A DNA stretch of 64,000 nt, taken from assembly GCF_008868005.1 (NCBI RefSeq), contig NZ_WAAO01000001.1, forward strand, positions 372,001 through 436,000, read 5' to 3'. Numbering within the stretch: position 1 is the stretch's first letter; every line of letters begins with the position of its first letter. Shown in pieces: positions 49,461-59,269 of the stretch. The translations under genes and the position numbers were made by a program. This DNA comes from Microbacterium algeriense (GTDB lineage: Bacteria; Actinomycetota; Actinomycetes; Actinomycetales; Microbacteriaceae). The notes beneath the pieces are model-generated. The model was given only the letters and a program-made list of their open reading frames with translations, searched no databases and was not told the DNA's origin.

Positions 49461-50588
49461 GTGACCACCCCAGAGACACCTCTCGTGCGCGTTCTGGATG
49501 AGACCGGAAAGTTCGCGCCCAGCCCCGCTGCCGAGCAGTATCTGCCCCTGATCGAGGCGATTGGCGACGCCGAGCTCGAGCAGTTCTACCGCGACATGGT
49601 CGTCATCCGGGCGATCGACTCCCAGGCGACCAACCTGCAGCGTCAGGGGCAGCTCGCCCTGTGGCCGCCGAGTCGCGGACAGGAGGCGGCGCAGGTCGGC
49701 TCCGGTCGCGCGGCCCGCGCGCAGGACACGATCTTCCCGTCGTACCGCGAGCACGCGGTCACGCGCATCCGCGGTGTCGACCCGGTCGACATCATCAAGC
49801 TGATGCGCGGCGTCTCGCACGGCGGCTGGGACCCGACCGATCCCAAGAACGGCAACACCCGGCTCTACACGCTCGTGCTGGGGTCGCAGGTCCTGCACGC
49901 GGCGGGCTACGGCATGGGCCTCGCCTTCGACGGACGCAGCGGCACCGGCGACCCTGACCGTGACGAGGCGGTCATCGTCTACTACGGCGACGGCGCCTCG
50001 AGTCAGGGCGACGTGCACGAGGCGATGGTCTTCGCCGCCAGCTACCAGGCGCCGACGGTCTTCTTCCTGCAGAACAACCACTGGGCCATCTCGGTGCCCG
50101 TGACCACGCAGTCACGCGTGCCCCTGGTGCAGCGCAGCGCCGGTTACGGGATCCCCAGCGTCCGCGTCGACGGAAACGACGTGCTCGCCAGCTACGCGGT
50201 GTCCCGCATCGCGCTGGACGAGGCGCGTGCCGGTCAGGGCCCGCGCGCGATCGAGGCTGTGACCTACCGGCTCGGCGCGCACACCACGAGCGACGACCCG
50301 ACCAAGTACCGCGGCAACGACGAGGAGCTGATGTGGGCCGGTCGTGACCCGATCGTCCGCATGCGCGCCTTCCTCGAGGGGCGCGGGGCCTCTGCGCAGC
50401 TCTTCGCCGATGTGGAGGCCGAGGCCGCGGATGCTGCCGAGGACCTGCGCGCCCGCACCGTCGAGCTCGGACCGCCCAGCCCCGACAAGATGTTCGACCA
50501 CGTCTACAGCGAACCGCATCCGCTGATCGACGAGCAGAAGGCCTGGCGCGCCCGCTATGAGGCGTCGTTCGAAGGAGGAGCGCAGTGA
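49461..50588 (+). CDS. bkdA: 2-oxoacid dehydrogenase E1 component, alpha subunit (branched-chain type)
   Basis: This 375-residue thiamine-diphosphate enzyme subunit has GDGASSQGDVHEAMVFA, continuing to VFFLQNNHWAIS, the ThDP/Mg binding motif, and the phosphorylation-loop-like YRLGAHTTSDDPTKYR. The last points to branched-chain 2-oxoacid dehydrogenases, although acetoin/pyruvate E1 look similar. It decarboxylates the 2-oxoacid and passes the acyl group to E2. The stop overlaps the E1 beta start (GTGA), and E2 follows, giving a complete E1-E2 set; E3 must be encoded elsewhere. Confidence 0.9.
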   Translation: MTTPETPLVRVLDETGKFAPSPAAEQYLPLIEAIGDAELEQFYRDMVVIRAIDSQATNLQRQGQLALWPPSRGQEAAQVGSGRAARAQDTIFPSYREHAVTRIRGVDPVDIIKLMRGVSHGGWDPTDPKNGNTRLYTLVLGSQVLHAAGYGMGLAFDGRSGTGDPDRDEAVIVYYGDGASSQGDVHEAMVFAASYQAPTVFFLQNNHWAISVPVTTQSRVPLVQRSAGYGIPSVRVDGNDVLASYAVSRIALDEARAGQGPRAIEAVTYRLGAHTTSDDPTKYRGNDEELMWAGRDPIVRMRAFLEGRGASAQLFADVEAEAADAAEDLRARTVELGPPSPDKMFDHVYSEPHPLIDEQKAWRARYEASFEGGAQ

Positions 50589-51565
50589 CCCTCGAGACGA
50601 TGCCGCTCAGCAAGGCCCTGAACGCGGGCATGCGCAAGGCGATGGAGAGCGACCCGAAGGTCCTGCTCATGGGCGAGGACATCGGCAAGCTCGGCGGCGT
50701 CTTCCGTGTGACCGAGCACCTGCAGCGCGACTTCGGCGACCGGCGGGTGCTCGACACCCCGCTGGCCGAGTCCGGGATCGTCGGCACCGCGATCGGCATG
50801 GCGATGGTGGGGTACCGCCCGGTGATCGAGATCCAGTTCGACGGATTCGTGTTCCCCGCGTTCGACCAGATCACCACGCAGCTCGCCAAGCTCATCAACC
50901 GGCATGAGGGCGCGATCAGCATGCCGATCGTGATCCGCATCCCCTACGGCGGACACATCGGCGCGGTCGAGCACCACCAGGAGAGCCCGGAGGCGTACTT
51001 CGCGCACACCCCCGGCCTGCGTGTGGTGTCGCCGTCGACGCCCAACGATGCGTACTGGATGATCCAGGAGGCCATCGCCTCGAACGACCCGGTGATCTTC
51101 ATGGAGCCGAAGAGCCGCTACTGGCAGAAGGGCGAGGTCGAGCTCGACGCGCCCGCGGTTCCGCTGCACTCCTCCCGTGTCGTCCGCACCGGCAGCGACG
51201 TGACGCTCGTCGGGCACGGCGCGATCGTGACGACACTGCTGCAGGCCGCAGCGCTCGCCGAGGCCGAGGGCACCAGCTGCGAGGTCGTCGACGTGCGCTC
51301 GCTGTCGCCGGTCGACTACGAGCCCATCCTCGACTCCCTCCGCAAGACCGGGCGCATGGTCTACGCGCAGGAGGCGCAGGGCTTCGGCAGCATCGGCAGC
51401 GAGATCGCGGCGACCGTCATGGAGCGCGCGTTCTACGCCCTCGAGGCTCCCGTGCTGCGCGTCTCCGGCTACGACACCCCGTTCCCGCCCGCCAAGCTGG
51501 AAGGCGCGTACCTCCCGGATGCCGACCGCATCCTCGAGGCCGTCGACCGCTCGCTGGCATACTGA
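50585..51565 (+). CDS. bkdB: 2-oxoacid dehydrogenase E1 component, beta subunit
   Basis: This 326-residue transketolase-type subunit has MGEDIGKLGGVFRVTEHL, DTPLAESGIVGTAIGMA, EIQFDGFVFPAFDQI and HQESPEAYFAHTPGL, standard for E1 beta of pyruvate/branched-chain complexes. It forms an alpha2beta2 tetramer with the upstream product. The GTG at 50585 overlaps the alpha gene stop and has a strong GGAGGAG ribosome site. The C-terminal domain ends in PFPPAKLEGAYLPD, which binds the E2 subunit-binding domain in this family. Confidence 0.93.
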   Translation: MTLETMPLSKALNAGMRKAMESDPKVLLMGEDIGKLGGVFRVTEHLQRDFGDRRVLDTPLAESGIVGTAIGMAMVGYRPVIEIQFDGFVFPAFDQITTQLAKLINRHEGAISMPIVIRIPYGGHIGAVEHHQESPEAYFAHTPGLRVVSPSTPNDAYWMIQEAIASNDPVIFMEPKSRYWQKGEVELDAPAVPLHSSRVVRTGSDVTLVGHGAIVTTLLQAAALAEAEGTSCEVVDVRSLSPVDYEPILDSLRKTGRMVYAQEAQGFGSIGSEIAATVMERAFYALEAPVLRVSGYDTPFPPAKLEGAYLPDADRILEAVDRSLAY

Positions 51566-51592
51566 CATCCCGCTCGGCCGAAAGGACTCGTC

Positions 51593-52945
51593 ATGAGCAC
51601 GCAGAACTTCACCCTCCCCGACGTCGGAGAAGGACTGACCGAGGCCGAGATCGTGGCCTGGAAGGTCGCGCCAGGCGACACGGTCGCGATCAACGACGTC
51701 CTCTGCGAGATCGAGACGGCCAAGTCCCTCGTCGAGCTGCCGTCGCCGCATGCGGGCGTCGTGGGAGAGCTGCTCGCGGAGGAGGGGACGACGGTCGAGG
51801 TCGGGACCCCCATCATCACCTTCGTGACCGATGTGCGCGATGACGCGGGCCCTGGCGTCGTGGCGACGGCGGAGGCGCCGGCACCCGAGGAGGGCGGCGG
51901 CTCGGTGCTCGTCGGCTACGGCAACGGCGGCGGTGCGACCTCGCGGCGCAAGCGTCCGGCCGAGCGTCCGGTGCGCTCCTCCGTCGGCGTGATCGCCAAG
52001 CCGCCGATCCGCAAGCTCGCGCGGGACCTCGGCGTCGACCTGACGACCGTGACGCCCACGGGCGCCGACGGCGAGGTCACCAGGGACGACGTGGTCAAGC
52101 ACGCCTCGCAGGCGAGCGTCTTCCGCAACATCGAGACGCCGGAATGGGGGACCGTCCGCGAGGAGACCGTGCCCGCGCCGCAGACCGCGCCGACCGGCCT
52201 CGCCCGCGGGATCGTCGCCCCCCGCCCTTCCGCCGCCGACGACGACCGCACCGAGTCGATCCCCGTCAAGGGCGTGCGCAAGGCCACGTCTTCCGCCATG
52301 GTGCAGAGCGCGTACTCCGCCCCGCACGTGACCGTGTGGAAGGAGATCGACGCCACCCGCACGATGGAACTCGTCAAGCGCCTCAAGGCCTCGCCCGACT
52401 ACGCCGACATCAAGGTCTCGCCGCTGCTCATCATGGCGAGGGCCGTGATCTGGGCCGTGCGCCGCACCCCGATGGTGAACGCGGCCTGGATCGACACCGA
52501 GGCGGGCGCCGAGATCGCCGTGCGCCACTACGTGAACCTCGGCATCGCCGCCGCCACGCCGCGCGGCCTTCTCGTGCCGAACATCAAGGACGCGCAGGAC
52601 CTGAGCATGAAGGACCTCGCCCGCGCCCTGAACCGTCTGACGCTGACCGCTCGGGAGGGGAAGACCCCGCCGGCCGATCAGCAGGGTGGCACGATCACCA
52701 TCACGAACATCGGCGTGTTCGGGATGGATGCCGGCACCCCGATCATCAACCCCGGAGAGGCCGGCATCGTGGCGATGGGCACCATCAGTCAGAAGCCGTG
52801 GGTCGTCGACGGTGAGGTCCGCCCCCGCTGGGTGACCACGGTCGCCGGCTCCTTCGACCACCGCGTGATCGACGGCGACGGCATGAGCCGCTTCATCGCC
52901 GACGTCGCCTCCATCCTCGAGGAGCCCGCCCTGCTCGTCGACTGA
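51593..52945 (+). CDS. bkdC: 2-oxoacid dehydrogenase E2 (dihydrolipoamide acyltransferase)
   Basis: This 450-residue acyltransferase has one N-terminal lipoyl domain (residues 1-80) with the lipoylated lysine in [14 protein letters not shown] (Lys44), a Gly-rich flexible linker, a subunit-binding domain at about 130-170 ([28 protein letters not shown]), and the catalytic domain from about 220 with [15 protein letters not shown] near the end. Lys-Ser after Ala in ETAKS is typical of branched-chain E2. It carries acyl groups from E1 to CoA. It follows bkdB by 27 bp behind GAAAGGA. Confidence 0.93.
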   Translation: MSTQNFTLPDVGEGLTEAEIVAWKVAPGDTVAINDVLCEIETAKSLVELPSPHAGVVGELLAEEGTTVEVGTPIITFVTDVRDDAGPGVVATAEAPAPEEGGGSVLVGYGNGGGATSRRKRPAERPVRSSVGVIAKPPIRKLARDLGVDLTTVTPTGADGEVTRDDVVKHASQASVFRNIETPEWGTVREETVPAPQTAPTGLARGIVAPRPSAADDDRTESIPVKGVRKATSSAMVQSAYSAPHVTVWKEIDATRTMELVKRLKASPDYADIKVSPLLIMARAVIWAVRRTPMVNAAWIDTEAGAEIAVRHYVNLGIAAATPRGLLVPNIKDAQDLSMKDLARALNRLTLTAREGKTPPADQQGGTITITNIGVFGMDAGTPIINPGEAGIVAMGTISQKPWVVDGEVRPRWVTTVAGSFDHRVIDGDGMSRFIADVASILEEPALLVD

Positions 52946-52969
52946 TATGAGCCGGCGCTGAGTCCACCG

Positions 52970-53048
52970 CGCGAGTTCAGGCGATCAAGCGAGTTCAGGC
53001 TGATTCTGCGCGCAGCGGCCTGATTCTGCGGGATTGCCTGAGCTCGCG
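52970..53048. terminator. Composite hairpin between bkdC and ROK gene
   Basis: Outer arms 52970-52985 and 53033-53048 pair with two mismatches. Inside, GCGAGTTCAGGC and CTGATTCTGCG each occur twice as short direct repeats. It ends two convergent genes and resembles the other long repeat-built hairpins of this window. Confidence 0.6.
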
Positions 53049-53054
53049 AGGGGG

Positions 53055-54275
53055 TCAGGCGAGGAGGGAGAGGCGCTGCTCCGCGAGGAGGGGGACCGTG
53101 CGCTCGCGGGCGGCACGGCGCGCGGTGGCCACTGCTCCGACCGACACGACCTCGGCGCCCAGGGCGGAGGCGAGGATCTCCGGCGCCGGGAGGTGCAGCT
53201 CCTCGGGCAGGATGCGGCGGGCCGCGGCCAGCACGGGCTCGATGCTCTCGGCCACCGCCCCGCACACCACGACGCGGGCGGGGTCGTACATGCTGCCGAG
53301 CACGCCGACGATGCGAGCCAGCACGGCTCCGACCCGCTCGGCCACGAGCAGTGCGTCGGCATCACCCGACGCGGCGAGAGTGAGCACCAGTCGAGGGTCG
53401 ATGCGCTCGGCTGCGACCAGGCGGCCGAGCGCGCCGTCGCCCGAAGCCGCACCTTCCGCGACCACGGCGCGCGCGGCGTCCTGCACCGAGTGCGGAAGCC
53501 CGATCGCGGAGCCCACGCCGACGATGTGGTCGAACACGACGCCCTCGCCGACGCCGCCGTGCGCGCCGTGCAGCACGTGGCCGTCGACCACCACACCGCC
53601 GCCGTAGCGCTCGCTGGAGAGCAGTGCGACGTAGTCGCGGCATCCGCTCGCCGCTCCTTCGGCGCCCTCGGCGATGGCGGCCAGCTGGGCGTCGTTCTTG
53701 ATCTCGACGACCGGCGCCCTGTCGCGCAGCGCTTCGGCGAGGCCGGGGTTCGTGCGTTCCCAGAAGCCGTCGGGGTGGGGCGGGGAGACGCCGTCCCTGT
53801 CCACCGGAGCCGCGACGCCGACGCAGAGCGCGAGCACACGGTCGTGCGCGATGCCCGACTCGAGCAGCGCGGCGTCGAGGTTCTCGATGATCGAGGCGCG
53901 ACGGGCGGTCGCCGACTGCCTCTGGTCGACCTCCACGCGATGGTGGACGAGCGTGCGGTCGAGGGGGTCGGCGACCGTGACGGCGATGTGCGTGTCGCCG
54001 GCGTCGATCCCGACGACGACGCCGAGCTCGGGGGAGAGGGCGAAGCGCCGGGCGGGGCGTCCGGACCGATAGCTCCCCGCGACCCTGGCGTTGGGGAGCT
54101 CGCGCAGCACCTCCGCGCCGAGCAGGGTCTCGATCGCGTCGATGGCGGTCGAACGGGTGAGAGAGGTCGCGGCCATGACGTCGGTCGCGGTGAACTCGCC
54201 CGCGGTCCACGCAAAGTCGAGCACGGCGCCGACGCTCGCGCGCCCGGTGCCGAGGCCCGTCGAGACATCTGCCAC
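53055..54275 (-). CDS. ROK-family regulator of the alpha-glucoside operon
   Basis: This 406-residue protein has an N-terminal winged-helix region (FTATDVMAATSLTRSTAIDAI) and a ROK sugar-binding domain (VVGIDAGDTHIAV, VEIKNDAQLAAIAEG). The cysteines of the ROK zinc motif are missing, and the region is rearranged (GVGEGVVFDHIVGVG), so zinc is probably not bound. The start is GTG at 54275. It is divergent from a sugar ABC/GH13 operon with a 97-bp A+T-rich gap, so it probably represses that operon. Confidence 0.87.
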   Translation of the reverse strand: MADVSTGLGTGRASVGAVLDFAWTAGEFTATDVMAATSLTRSTAIDAIETLLGAEVLRELPNARVAGSYRSGRPARRFALSPELGVVVGIDAGDTHIAVTVADPLDRTLVHHRVEVDQRQSATARRASIIENLDAALLESGIAHDRVLALCVGVAAPVDRDGVSPPHPDGFWERTNPGLAEALRDRAPVVEIKNDAQLAAIAEGAEGAASGCRDYVALLSSERYGGGVVVDGHVLHGAHGGVGEGVVFDHIVGVGSAIGLPHSVQDAARAVVAEGAASGDGALGRLVAAERIDPRLVLTLAASGDADALLVAERVGAVLARIVGVLGSMYDPARVVVCGAVAESIEPVLAAARRILPEELHLPAPEILASALGAEVVSVGAVATARRAARERTVPLLAEQRLSLLA

Positions 54276-54335
54276 GCCGCTTGCCTTCCTGTCGTCCGAA
54301 TGAGAGAGTACATGTCGAACGAGTAAATTCGCTCA

Positions 54336-54359
54336 TTAGATTTAGTGATCCGATCTAAA
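54336..54359. promoter_or_regulatory. A+T-rich palindromic operator region between ROK gene and sugar operon
   Basis: TTAGAT (54336-54341) pairs with ATCTAA (54353-54358), and overlapping TTTAG/CTAAA arms are also present. The stretch is unusually A+T-rich and ends 13 bp before the GTG of the binding-protein gene, over its ribosome-site region. ROK regulator binding is inferred. Confidence 0.55.
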
Positions 54360-54372
54360 CCGGAGGACAACG

Positions 54373-55692
54373 GTGTCTGGAAGACGAACACGTGCGGCGC
54401 GGCTGATCGCCGGCGGTCTCGGGCTCGCGCTGGTCGGTGCGGCGCTCACGAGCTGCGCTGCGGGCGGGGGAGCGGAGACGATCCGCTTCACGTTCAGCAA
54501 GCGCGAGGCGATCCCGTTCATGACCGATCTCGTGGCGGAGTACAACGCCTCGCAGAGCGACGTGAAGGTCGAGATCGACACGTCCGGCGTCGACGTCGTG
54601 TCGGCGAGCTTCGTCCGCGGCAATCCGCCGGACATCATGCTCGCCAACTACAACTACGAGATCGCCCGGTTCGTGCAGCGCTGCGCGCTCACCGACCTCT
54701 CGGACACCGACGCCGCGGCGACCATCCGCGACGACCTGCAGCCGCTCATGGACCAGTACGGCTCCTGCGAGGGGCGCACCAGCGCACTGCCCTACTCGGT
54801 GATGGCCGCGTCCGTGATCTACAACAAGGAGATCTTCGAGGCGCAGGGCCTCGAGGTCCCGCAGACCTGGGACGAGCTCATCGCCGTCTGCGACCAGCTG
54901 AAGGCCGCCGGCATCGACCCGTTCTACGGCACCTTCAAGGACGACTGGACCGTCGGCCAGGGCTGGTACGACTACACCGCCGGCGGATCCGTCGACGTGA
55001 TCGACTTCTTCGACGCGCTGGCCGAGGAAGGGGAGACGGTCGGCCCCGACTCCCCGGTCTCGTTCCAGAAGGACTTCGCCGAGCCGATGGACCAGATGAT
55101 GCAGCTCGCGAACGACTACACGAACGCGGATGCCCCGAGCCGCGGCTACGGCGATGGGAACCTCGCCTTCGCCAAGGGCGAGGCGGCGATGTACCTGCAG
55201 GGCCCGTGGGCGTTCAGCGAGATCGCGAAGACGTCGCCCGACCTGCAGCTGGGCACGTTCCCGCTGCCCATGACCGACGACCCGGCCGATCTCGAGGTGC
55301 GGGTCAACATGGACCTCGCCGCGATGATCCCCGAGGAGTCGCACCACCAGGAGGCCGCCCGCGACTTCCTCGAGTTCCTGTACGAGCCGGAGAACATCGA
55401 GGAGTACAACGCCTCGCAGCTCGGATTCACCCCCACGACGGACGCTCCGGCCCCGGACGACCCGCGCATCGAGGGGATGATCGAGTACTACGACGCCGGG
55501 CAGATCTATCAGGGGCCCTCCGTGCTCGTTCCTCGGACGCTCCCGATCTTCAACTACGCGCAGGCGATGGTGCTCGGCGCCTCGACCGACTCGATCCTGC
55601 GCACCATGGACGCCGACTGGGCGCGGATCGCCTTCCGGGCGCCGATCCCGTCGACGCAGGACAACGCATCCGGCGAGGAGGCCGCATCATGA
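54373..55692 (+). CDS. Sugar ABC transporter substrate-binding lipoprotein
   Basis: This 439-residue binding protein has a basic N-terminus and lipobox LTSC (Cys28), then a family 1 solute-binding fold: IRFTFSKREAIPFMTDLVAEY, NPPDIMLANYNYE, WDELIAVCDQLKAAG, MYLQGPWAFSEIAK. It delivers an oligosaccharide to the permeases downstream. With an intracellular alpha-glucosidase in the operon, an alpha-glucoside (maltose, isomaltose, trehalose or sucrose-like) is likely. The GTG start at 54373 has CGGAGG twelve bases upstream. The stop overlaps the first permease gene (ATGA). Confidence 0.92.
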   Translation: MSGRRTRAARLIAGGLGLALVGAALTSCAAGGGAETIRFTFSKREAIPFMTDLVAEYNASQSDVKVEIDTSGVDVVSASFVRGNPPDIMLANYNYEIARFVQRCALTDLSDTDAAATIRDDLQPLMDQYGSCEGRTSALPYSVMAASVIYNKEIFEAQGLEVPQTWDELIAVCDQLKAAGIDPFYGTFKDDWTVGQGWYDYTAGGSVDVIDFFDALAEEGETVGPDSPVSFQKDFAEPMDQMMQLANDYTNADAPSRGYGDGNLAFAKGEAAMYLQGPWAFSEIAKTSPDLQLGTFPLPMTDDPADLEVRVNMDLAAMIPEESHHQEAARDFLEFLYEPENIEEYNASQLGFTPTTDAPAPDDPRIEGMIEYYDAGQIYQGPSVLVPRTLPIFNYAQAMVLGASTDSILRTMDADWARIAFRAPIPSTQDNASGEEAAS

Positions 55693-56627
55693 GCGCCACG
55701 ACCACCGCATCGTCGGCCGACAGCACGACCACGATCGTCACCGGTCGCGACCGCCAGCTCCGACGCCACCGGCGCCGGGTGGAGCCGATCTACTACCTGT
55801 TCCTGCTGCCGACGCTGGTGATCTTCACCCTCGCGATCACCGTCCCCGGCGTGATCGGCATCTTCTTCAGCTTCACCGATTCGATCGGCATCGGCGAGTG
55901 GAGCTTCAACGGACTCACGAACTACATCGCGCTGTTCAGTGACCCGGCGATCCTGCAGAGCTATCTGTTCACGTTCGGCTTCTCGATCGCGACCGTGATC
56001 GTCGTCAACGTGATCGCCTTCCTGCTCGCGGTCGGACTCACCTCGCGGATCCGCTTCAAGACGGGGCTCCGCACGATCTTCGTGATCCCGATGGTCATCT
56101 CGGGCATCATTATCGCCTACGTCTTCAACTTCCTGTTCTCGAACTCCATCCCGGCCGCCGGTGCCGCGGCGGGCATCCCCTGGCTCGAGACGAGCCTGCT
56201 CGCGAACCCGGACCTCGCGTGGGTGGCGATCGTGATCGTCACGGCCTGGCAGGCGGTGCCCGGCACGCTGCTGATCTACATCGCCGGTCTGCTGTCGGTC
56301 CCCGGGGAGGTCTACGAGGCCGCGAGCATCGACGGCGCCGGCAAGGCGCAGCAGCTCACCCGCATCACGATCCCGCTCGTCGCGGGCTACGTCGTGATCA
56401 ACGTGATCCTCGGTTTCAAGGGCTTCCTCAACGCCTACGACATCATCGTCGGACTCACGAATGGCGGGCCGGGCACGTCCACCCGCAGCGTCGCGATGAC
56501 GATCATCGCGGGCTTCAACGGCGGCGACTACGCCTACCAGATGGCCAACGCGACCATCTTCTTCATCGTCGCCGTCCTCATCTCCCTCCTCCAGCTCTCG
56601 CTCACGCGCGGAAGGAACTCGTTCTGA
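55689..56627 (+). CDS. Sugar ABC transporter permease (MalF/UgpA-like)
   Basis: This 312-residue permease has a basic cytoplasmic N-terminus, about six transmembrane segments (YYLFLLPTLVIFTLAITVPG first) and the EAA loop VYEAASIDGAGKAQQLTRITIP. It forms a CUT1 channel with the next gene's product. The ATG at 55689 overlaps the binding-protein stop (ATGA), and its own stop shares a base with the next start (TGATG). No ATPase is encoded in the operon. Confidence 0.93.
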   Translation: MSATTTASSADSTTTIVTGRDRQLRRHRRRVEPIYYLFLLPTLVIFTLAITVPGVIGIFFSFTDSIGIGEWSFNGLTNYIALFSDPAILQSYLFTFGFSIATVIVVNVIAFLLAVGLTSRIRFKTGLRTIFVIPMVISGIIIAYVFNFLFSNSIPAAGAAAGIPWLETSLLANPDLAWVAIVIVTAWQAVPGTLLIYIAGLLSVPGEVYEAASIDGAGKAQQLTRITIPLVAGYVVINVILGFKGFLNAYDIIVGLTNGGPGTSTRSVAMTIIAGFNGGDYAYQMANATIFFIVAVLISLLQLSLTRGRNSF

Positions 56628-57505
56628 TGTCGACGCAGACCATCACCACGCAGACCGCGGGCGGACGCAAGCCGCGCCAGAAGATGGAACGGGTCAACTG
56701 GTCGGGCACGATCATCCTGATCCTGTGCGCCGTCACCGTCCTGCTCCCGCTGTACGTCACGATCTCGATGTCGCTCAAGACCACCGGCCAGGCGGTCGAC
56801 GGCAACGCGTTCTCGCTGCCGGCTCCGTTCAGCTTCGACGGCTTCGTCCAGGCGTGGAACCTCACGAAGTTCCCTGTCGGGGCGGGCATCTCGTTGCTGG
56901 TCACCGCGGGCACCGTGGCGGCGACCATCATCCTCGCGGCGTTCGCCTCCTATGCGATCGTGCGCAACTGGGATCGCCGGCTCTTCCGCTACTCGTTCTT
57001 CTACCTGCTCGCGGCGATGTTCATCCCGTTCCCGGTCGTGGCCCTGCCGCAGATCCAGCTGACCGGACGCGTCGGACTGGACAACCCCTTCGGCGTCATC
57101 ATCCTCGCCACCATGTTCCAGCTGAGCTTCAGCGTGCTGCTGTTCACCGCCTTCCTGCGCTCGATCCCGATCGAGCTGGAGGAGAGCGCCCGCATCGACG
57201 GCGCGACGACCTGGCAGACGTTCTGGCGGCTCATCTTCCCGCTGCTCGCCCCGATGAGCGCGACGGTCGGCATCTTCGCGTTCCTCTACGCCTGGAACGA
57301 CTTCATGATGCCGTCGCTGATCATCTCGGATCCGGCGCTGCAGACCCTCCCGGTGCGGCAGAACCTGTTCCAGAACCAGTTCAGCAACAACTACAACGTC
57401 GCCTTCGCCTCGTACCTGATGGCGATGGCGCCCGCGATCGTGGCGTACCTCTTCACCCAGCGGTGGGTCATGGAGGGCGTCACGCAGGGTGCCGTCAAGG
57501 GCTGA
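56627..57505 (+). CDS. Sugar ABC transporter permease (MalG-like)
   Basis: This 292-residue permease has about six transmembrane segments and the EAA loop ELEESARIDGATTWQTFWRLIFP, ending VMEGVTQGAVKG as is usual for MalG-type proteins. It completes the CUT1 channel. The ATG at 56627 is coupled to the upstream permease gene. The alpha-glucosidase gene follows after 37 bp behind GAAGGAG. The ATPase must come from elsewhere, as for the mannoside system in this window. Confidence 0.93.
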   Translation: MSTQTITTQTAGGRKPRQKMERVNWSGTIILILCAVTVLLPLYVTISMSLKTTGQAVDGNAFSLPAPFSFDGFVQAWNLTKFPVGAGISLLVTAGTVAATIILAAFASYAIVRNWDRRLFRYSFFYLLAAMFIPFPVVALPQIQLTGRVGLDNPFGVIILATMFQLSFSVLLFTAFLRSIPIELEESARIDGATTWQTFWRLIFPLLAPMSATVGIFAFLYAWNDFMMPSLIISDPALQTLPVRQNLFQNQFSNNYNVAFASYLMAMAPAIVAYLFTQRWVMEGVTQGAVKG

Positions 57506-57542
57506 CCCACACCACCGCAACAACGAAGGAGCAACACTCCTC

Positions 57543-59237
57543 ATGACCGATTCGCTTCTCACCGAGACCCGCGAAGACGACAAGACCGCCGCGTGGTGGC
57601 GTCAGGCCGCCGTGTACCAGATCTATCCCCGCAGCTTCGCGGACGCGAACGGCGACGGACTCGGCGACATCCCCGGGATCGTGTCCCGCGTCGACTACCT
57701 CGCGGAGCTGGGCATCGACGCGGTCTGGCTGAGCCCGTTCTACCCGTCCGAACTCGCCGACGGCGGCTACGACGTGGCCGACTACCGCGACGTCGACCCC
57801 CGGCTGGGCACGCTCGCCGACTTCGACGAGATGGTCGATGCCCTGCATGCCCGCGGCATCCGCGTCGTCGTGGACATCGTGCCGAACCACTCGTCGGACC
57901 AGCACGCCTGGTTCCAGGAGGCGCTCGCCGCGGGTCGCGGGTCGGCGGCGCGGGAACGCTACATCTTCCGTGAGGGCACGGGGCCCGACGGCTCCGAGCC
58001 GCCGACGGACTGGGTCTCGGTGTTCGGCGGCAGCGCCTGGGAGCGCGTCGAGGACGGCCAGTGGTACCTGCACAACTTCGCGAAGGAGCAGCCGGACTTC
58101 AACTGGGACCACCCCGAGGTGCGCGCGGACTTCCTGCAGACCCTGCGCTTCTGGTCCGACCGCGGGGTCGACGGTTTCCGCATCGACGTCGCTCACATGC
58201 TGACCAAGGACCTGACGGAGCCGCTGCCGTCGCGCGCGGAGCTCGACGCCATGGACCGCACCTCCGGCGACCACCCGCTGATCGACCGGGACGACGTGCA
58301 CGAGATCTACGCCGAATGGCGGCAGGTCTTCAACTCGTACGACCCCCCGCGCACCGCGGTCGCCGAGGCGTGGGTCGACACCCCGGAGCGTCGCGCCCGC
58401 TACGCCTCGGCAGAAGGACTCGGGCAGGCGTTCAACTTCGACCTGCTGGTCGCCGACTTCGACGCGGCGCAGTTCCACGAGATCATCGTCGACAACCTCG
58501 AGCAGGCGCAGCGCACCGGATCCTCCACCACCTGGGTGCTCTCGAACCACGACGTCACCCGCCACGCCACGCGCTACGGTCTCGCTCCCCTGCACGGTCG
58601 CGCGGTCAAGCAGGGCACCGAGTGGGTCGCCGCCGGCGGTCCGGACGAGATGCTCGACCGCGAGCGCGGGCTGCGCCGGGCGAAGGCCGCATCCCTGCTG
58701 CTGCTCGGGCTGCCCGGCAGTGCCTACCTGTATCAGGGCGAAGAGCTCGGCCTGCACGAGGTCGCCGAGATCCCCGCCGAGCAGCGCCAGGATCCCGCGT
58801 TCTTCCGCGGCGCCGAGTTCGACGGACTCGGCAGGGACGGATGCCGGGTGCCGCTGCCGTGGAGCGCCGAGGGCGTCTCGTTCGGCTTCGGGGACGCCGC
58901 GGCCCATCTGCCGCAGCCGACCTGGTTCGCCGAGTACGCCGTGGATGTCGAGGCGTCCGACCCCGCCTCGACCCTCTCGCTCTACCGGGAGGCGCTGCGC
59001 CTGCGGCATCCGCTGCAGAGCGACGAGACGCTGGAGTGGATCGAGACCGGGCGCGCAGATGTGCTGCGCTTCACGCGCCCGAACGGCTGGCAGATCGTCA
59101 CGAACTTCGGCACCGACCCCTTCGACCTGGGGGCGGACGCCGACGAGGTGGTCCTCGCCAGCACCCCGCTCGAAGGCTCGGCGCTGCCTGCGGAGGCCAC
59201 GGCCTGGATCGCGCCGTCGGGAGCGACCGCGATTTGA
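57543..59237 (+). CDS. GH13 alpha-glucosidase / oligo-1,6-glucosidase-type
   Basis: This 564-residue GH13 enzyme has the four conserved regions: DIVPNH (from Asp111), GFRIDVAH with nucleophile Asp215, acid/base Glu275 in AVAEAWV and transition-state Asp337 in LSNHDVTRH. The N-terminal WWRQAAVYQIYPRSFADANGDG is typical of alpha-glucosidases of the oligo-1,6-glucosidase group. It has no signal, so it splits imported alpha-glucosides to glucose in the cytoplasm. It closes the ROK-controlled operon; its stop codon lies in the Zur box of znuA. Confidence 0.93.
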   Translation: MTDSLLTETREDDKTAAWWRQAAVYQIYPRSFADANGDGLGDIPGIVSRVDYLAELGIDAVWLSPFYPSELADGGYDVADYRDVDPRLGTLADFDEMVDALHARGIRVVVDIVPNHSSDQHAWFQEALAAGRGSAARERYIFREGTGPDGSEPPTDWVSVFGGSAWERVEDGQWYLHNFAKEQPDFNWDHPEVRADFLQTLRFWSDRGVDGFRIDVAHMLTKDLTEPLPSRAELDAMDRTSGDHPLIDRDDVHEIYAEWRQVFNSYDPPRTAVAEAWVDTPERRARYASAEGLGQAFNFDLLVADFDAAQFHEIIVDNLEQAQRTGSSTTWVLSNHDVTRHATRYGLAPLHGRAVKQGTEWVAAGGPDEMLDRERGLRRAKAASLLLLGLPGSAYLYQGEELGLHEVAEIPAEQRQDPAFFRGAEFDGLGRDGCRVPLPWSAEGVSFGFGDAAAHLPQPTWFAEYAVDVEASDPASTLSLYREALRLRHPLQSDETLEWIETGRADVLRFTRPNGWQIVTNFGTDPFDLGADADEVVLASTPLEGSALPAEATAWIAPSGATAI

Positions 59238-59252
59238 TAATGGTTCTCATTA
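59235..59252 (+). promoter_or_regulatory. Zur-type operator upstream of znuA
   Basis: TGATAATGGTTCTCATTA contains the palindrome TAATG-N5-CATTA and closely resembles Fur/Zur boxes. It begins at the last codon of the alpha-glucosidase gene and covers the -35 region of znuA. Confidence 0.8.
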
Positions 59253-59257
59253 GCGTT

Positions 59258-59263
59258 TAGAGT
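59258..59263 (+). promoter_or_regulatory. Leaderless -10 box of znuA
   Basis: TAGAGT ends six bases before the znuA ATG at 59270. The Zur box ends six bases upstream of it, so binding would block polymerase. Confidence 0.6.
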
Positions 59264-59269
59264 GAACGC

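Noticed and set aside
53055..54275. Reading this ROK protein as a sugar kinase
   Set aside because: It has an N-terminal winged-helix domain, lacks the zinc-motif cysteines, and lies divergent from a transport operon, all pointing to a regulator.
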